Made by a program: the position numbers and the translations under genes. The notes beneath the pieces were generated by a model. That model did no database searches. It saw nothing but the letters and a program-made list of their open reading frames with translations, and had not been told where the DNA came from. Positions 13,634-16,734 of a stretch of 16,734 nt of DNA are shown here, piece by piece. The stretch is from DATKBT01 sp035546295 (lineage in GTDB: Bacteria > Acidobacteriota > Thermoanaerobaculia > Multivoradales > Multivoraceae), in assembly GCA_035546295.1 (NCBI GenBank), contig DATKBT010000134.1:1-16734 (forward strand), in the 5' to 3' direction. Positions within the stretch are counted from its first letter, which is position 1, and every line of letters begins with the position of its first letter.

Positions 13634-16003
13634 CTACGGTGAGTCCTGAGGGACGGTGACCCTGCCGTTCTCCTCCACCTCGAGGTCGAGATGCTCGGCG
13701 AGGAACTCGAGGCGGCGGTTCCAGAAGTCGAGGACGTTGGCGCGGCGGCTGATGACGTGGCTCTCGCCTCGGTAGAGCCGGTACTCGACCTTCTTGTCGA
13801 GGCGCTCGAGGGCATTGAAGATCGCGTCGACCGGGACCAGGTCGCCGTCCTGGTCCCCCTGGCCGATGAGCAAGGGTGTCGTGATCTCCGGGAAATCGAA
13901 GAGCGGAGAGTTGTCCCGATAGCGCTCGGGCTGCTCCCAGATCGTACCGCCCATGTTCCCCTGCCCCTGCTCCCAGTAGCCGGTCGACGAGCCGCTCAGG
14001 TAGTCGGCGAACAGGTCCGGGTGGAGCACCGCGGCGGTGATCACGGCGGCGTCGAAACGGTCGGTGCGAGTCAAGAGAGCGAGGACGTTGAACGAGCCGA
14101 AGCTCTGCCCCATCAGGGCCAGGCGCTCGCGATCGGCGTAGCCCTGTTCGATCGCGGCGTTGACGGCCGGCAGGACGGAGGCGACCAGGTCGTCGGTGAG
14201 TCGTCCGGTGCGAACCGGAACGTCCGGAAACAGCACCGCGAAGCCGCGCGTGGCAAGCAGATGCATGTTGAAGGTCGGCATCGCGCCCCACAGCCCGAAG
14301 CGGTGGATGGCGTCGGAGCCGTTGGCTCCGGCATAGACCCAGACCACCAGCGGTAGCCCGGTATCGCGCTCGTAGCCCGGCGGCAGCAGCAGCGCTCCAC
14401 GCAGCGGCTCGCCGTTCGCGCTGCGCCACTCGAGGATCCGCGCCTCACCCAAGGCATACCGGTCGAGCGCGTGGTTGATCCGCGAGACCTGGCGGGGCTC
14501 GCCGGTCGCCGTGTCGACCACCCAGAGCTCGCCGACCTGCTGCTGGCTCCTCGACACGTAAACTGCGTCACCGGTGATCTCGTTCGCCGCCAGGCTGAAC
14601 AGGTGAGACCACGACGCCTCCTCCTCGTACACCGCCCGCGTCTCGCCGCTCGCCACCCTCACCGAGAAGAGCCCAAAGCGACCGCTCTCCTCTTCGCGGG
14701 CGGTCACCCACAGCGTCTCGCCGCCGTCGCGCGAGAACGCCGTCGCCGAGTTCCAGCTCGGGGTCAGCAGCACGCGGATCCGCCAGTCGTCGATCGCGGC
14801 GGCCTCGCGCGCGGCGCCGCTCGCGACGTCGACCGCCCACAAGGCTCCCTCGGCGACGCCGTAGAGCCGCTGGGCGTCGCCGCTCCAGATCGGGGGCACC
14901 TCCCCCTCGCCCGCCGCGAAAGGCGGAGCTTCGTTCTCGAGGGTCCGTGCCGGGCCGTCGCGGACGTCGACGACGGCGAAGGAGCCGTCTCCGAGCTGGC
15001 CCGAGTCGGTGTAGGCGATGAAGCGACCGTCGGGCGACCAGCTCCACTCGATCCCGTAGCTCAGCCGGAGATCCTCCGCGAGGCTGTGGTCGCTCTCCGT
15101 GCTCAGGTCGTGACGCCGCAGCTCGTAGAGCGGCTGCTGCGTGTTCGGCGCATAGCTGCTGAGCACGGTGTAGGCGATCGACGTCCCGTTCGGGGAGAAG
15201 GCGTACATCCGGACCGCCTCACGCTCGACGATCCGCTCGACCCGACCGGTCGTCGTGTCGACGACCGCGAGATCGGCGGTAAAGCCCGCAATCCTCTCGG
15301 CGAGTGGATCGCTCGCCGGCGGCGCATCGCGGTCGTCGGACCCGCTCGAGCGCTCGGACTCGAACGCTGTCGAGCGCCGCACCACCACCGACGCCTCGTT
15401 GGGATCGAGCTCGGGTGCCGGCGGCTCGGCCTGCGGCGCCGGCAGCAGGGCGTTGGCCTCCTCGAGGGTCAGATCCTCGGGCAGCAGCTTCACCAGCAGG
15501 CGCCGGGAGTCGGGCGCCCAGCGAACGCCTTCGAAGCCGAAGAAGGGGCGCACCACGACGCCTTCGATCCGTCGCGCCTCGCGCGTCTCCCGCGTCCAGA
15601 TCCAGAGCCCCGCCTCGCCGCCGGCATCGGAATAGAAGCCGACGCGCTCTCCGTCGGGAGAGAACACCGGCGCCCAGCTCGAGCTGTCGGGCCCTCCGAG
15701 CCGGATCACCTCGTCGCCGTCGACGCGCGAGAGGGTCGCCTCCATCCGCGCGTTGCCCTCGGCGAACGGGAAACCGGTCGCCGAGTACGCGGAGCTCGCC
15801 CCGCGCGGCACCGTGTCCGCCGACTCGACGGTGTGGGCGACCCACTCGCCGTCGGGAGACAGGTTCACGGGCGAGCGCCCGTTGTGGCCGCGCAGCGAGA
15901 GGGCGACGTCGAGCGGCAGCGGATCGCTCGCCGGCGTCTGAGCGAGAGCGCATGGCGCCAGCGCCAGCAGCCCTCCCATCCAGAGCGCGAGCAGGCGCTC
16001 CAC
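13634..16003 (-). CDS. Secreted S9-type prolyl oligopeptidase family protein
   Basis: This 789-residue protein from a GTG at 16003 has an ideal GGAGGAG 5 nt upstream and an immediate signal peptide (MERLLALWMGGLLALAPCALAQ). Residues about 30-510 contain TolB/WD-like beta-propeller repeats (NLSPDGEWVAHT, FSPDGERVGFYSD, WSPDGRFIAYTDSG, and similar). The C-terminal alpha/beta-hydrolase domain (about 535-770) has PLVVWVYAGA, the nucleophile elbow GQSFGS (Ser634), the acidic cluster GDQDGDLVP (Asp717-721) and GESHVISR (His749). The last Gly of the usual GxSxGG is Ser637. An insertion rich in Ala/Pro/Glu (187-235) interrupts the propeller. Family members cleave peptides or act as acyl-peptidases; the substrate is unknown. 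A longer ATG start at 16174 is in frame but loses the signal peptide. Confidence 0.88.
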   Translation of the reverse strand: MERLLALWMGGLLALAPCALAQTPASDPLPLDVALSLRGHNGRSPVNLSPDGEWVAHTVESADTVPRGASSAYSATGFPFAEGNARMEATLSRVDGDEVIRLGGPDSSSWAPVFSPDGERVGFYSDAGGEAGLWIWTRETREARRIEGVVVRPFFGFEGVRWAPDSRRLLVKLLPEDLTLEEANALLPAPQAEPPAPELDPNEASVVVRRSTAFESERSSGSDDRDAPPASDPLAERIAGFTADLAVVDTTTGRVERIVEREAVRMYAFSPNGTSIAYTVLSSYAPNTQQPLYELRRHDLSTESDHSLAEDLRLSYGIEWSWSPDGRFIAYTDSGQLGDGSFAVVDVRDGPARTLENEAPPFAAGEGEVPPIWSGDAQRLYGVAEGALWAVDVASGAAREAAAIDDWRIRVLLTPSWNSATAFSRDGGETLWVTAREEESGRFGLFSVRVASGETRAVYEEEASWSHLFSLAANEITGDAVYVSRSQQQVGELWVVDTATGEPRQVSRINHALDRYALGEARILEWRSANGEPLRGALLLPPGYERDTGLPLVVWVYAGANGSDAIHRFGLWGAMPTFNMHLLATRGFAVLFPDVPVRTGRLTDDLVASVLPAVNAAIEQGYADRERLALMGQSFGSFNVLALLTRTDRFDAAVITAAVLHPDLFADYLSGSSTGYWEQGQGNMGGTIWEQPERYRDNSPLFDFPEITTPLLIGQGDQDGDLVPVDAIFNALERLDKKVEYRLYRGESHVISRRANVLDFWNRRLEFLAEHLDLEVEENGRVTVPQDSP

Positions 16004-16383
16004 AACGGCTCCTCCACCAGCGCGCGGCTGCGGTCCGAGGCCAGCACGACGCCAGGCACCTGGGCTCGCCGCGGCGGGCCTGTCGGCGGATCTCGAGATC
16101 GTCCTCGCGCCGACGGCGTCACCCGATCCGAGCTCGAGCGCGGACCGGAGATGGAAGGGATCGATGTCGATCACGTCGCAGACAGTCTACGTCGGTCGTC
16201 GGTGGTCGGGGCAAGGGTCGAAGCCGAAAGGCTCGAACGGACCGCCGGCTGGCAGTGAACGACCCTGCCGCAGGTCACCGAGCCCGACTCCCAGCCGCAC
16301 TCGAGGAAGCTCTAGGCCCGGCGGGTAGGATCGTTCGCGGCGGCGAGACCTACCGTCCTGATGTTCCTGAGAAAGCTCCCGCG
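16004..16383. promoter_or_regulatory. Divergent region between S9 peptidase and DAAO-like gene
   Basis: These 380 nt carry the 5' regions of both genes. On the minus strand TTGCCC (16214-16209) and TAGACT (16189-16184) are separated by 19 nt, a weak candidate promoter for the peptidase. On the plus strand TAGGAT (about 16326-16331) could be a -10 for the oxidase gene, without a clear -35. No other gene is supported. Confidence 0.35.
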
Positions 16384-16734
16384 ATGAGCAGCGCTCCCGC
16401 GATCGGCAAGCGGACTCGTCGAGATCTCCTGCGCACGCTCGGCGGCGCAGCGCTGCTCGCGCCTCTCGGCTCCTGTGCGACCTCCCTTCGCCGGACGCGC
16501 TACGTGCGCGGCTACTCGCGACGGCCGTTCGTGGCGCCGCGGATCGCCATGGAGAACATCATCCGGGTCGTCGTCGGGCATCGCCCCTACCGGCCCTCGG
16601 GGTTCGTGGTGAGGAGCGAGCGCCTCGACGATCACCTCGTCGTCCACAACTACGGCCACGGCGGCGGCGGGCTCAGCCTCTCCTGGGGCTCTTCGGCGCT
16701 CGCCGTCCGCGAGGTCGCGGGGCTCGAGCCGCAA
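16384..16734 (+). CDS. N-terminal part of a Tat-exported FAD-dependent D-amino-acid-oxidase-like protein, cut by window edge
   Basis: 117 codons are visible. The start has a twin-arginine motif KRTRRDLLRTLGG and a lipobox-like LGSC (Cys31), so the protein is probably exported folded and may be lipid-anchored. Residues 60-102 show VVVGHRPYRPSGF and VVHNYGHGGGGLSLSWG (His88 to Gly102). This block matches a segment that in eukaryotic D-amino-acid oxidase lies near the C-terminus (GFRPVRP and HNYGHGGYG). Here it comes before any Rossmann GxGxxG, which must lie beyond the edge if present. A GAGAAAG is about 10 nt upstream of the ATG. The substrate is uncertain. Binding of FAD is inferred from the family only. 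Confidence 0.72.
   Translation, partial: MSSAPAIGKRTRRDLLRTLGGAALLAPLGSCATSLRRTRYVRGYSRRPFVAPRIAMENIIRVVVGHRPYRPSGFVVRSERLDDHLVVHNYGHGGGGLSLSWGSSALAVREVAGLEPQ

Noticed and set aside
16004..16174. Longer ATG start for the S9 peptidase
   Set aside because: Would bury the signal peptide; the GTG at 16003 has an ideal GGAGGAG. A weak promoter near 16184-16214 keeps the longer form barely possible.

Overview
This is a GC-rich, densely coded bacterial window. Its core is an almost complete set of [NiFe]-hydrogenase maturation (hyp) genes, hypA to hypF. No hydrogenase large or small subunit and no maturation endopeptidase lies inside the window. The GC content, a large multidomain LmbE/PIG-L protein, a secreted S9 peptidase and Tat-type secreted proteins would fit Acidobacteriota (for example Thermoanaerobaculia-like lineages) or a similar high-GC environmental phylum. 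That placement is inference and is not proven by any marker gene here.

Layout. The left edge (1-53, minus) holds the first codons of an ETHE1-like metallo-beta-lactamase-fold protein. It is divergent from a secreted PIG-L deacetylase (377-2884, plus), and a 15-bp tandem repeat lies between them. A minus-strand hyp operon then runs from right to left: hypC (9449-9183), hypD (9163-8048), a structured 210-bp spacer, hypE (7837-6797), a double-SIS/glutaredoxin-like fusion (6792-5203) and hypF (5206-2942). hypE, the fusion gene and hypF are separated by 4 nt or overlap by 4 nt.

hypB (9555-10523) diverges from hypC. It is preceded by a possible 15-residue leader ORF whose stop overlaps the hypB ATG. 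A 351-bp element with perfect 17-bp terminal inverted repeats begins on the hypB stop codon and fills the space before the convergent nicO-like gene. nicO (11599-10898) is translationally coupled to a YceI-family gene (12144-11596). hypA (12447-12818) diverges from YceI. To the right are a VOC-fold protein with a Tat-like N-terminus (13064-13522), a secreted S9-type prolyl oligopeptidase (16003-13634, minus), and the start of a Tat/lipoprotein FAD-dependent D-amino-acid-oxidase-like protein (16384 to the edge, plus).

How the genes work together. NicO would bring in nickel. HypA and the His-rich GTPase HypB deliver nickel to the hydrogenase apoprotein. HypF and HypE make the cyanide ligands from carbamoyl phosphate. 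HypC and HypD assemble the Fe(CN)2CO group. The least explained member of the operon is the SIS-SIS-glutaredoxin-like fusion between hypE and hypF. It is the best candidate for an uncharacterised maturation or accessory function.
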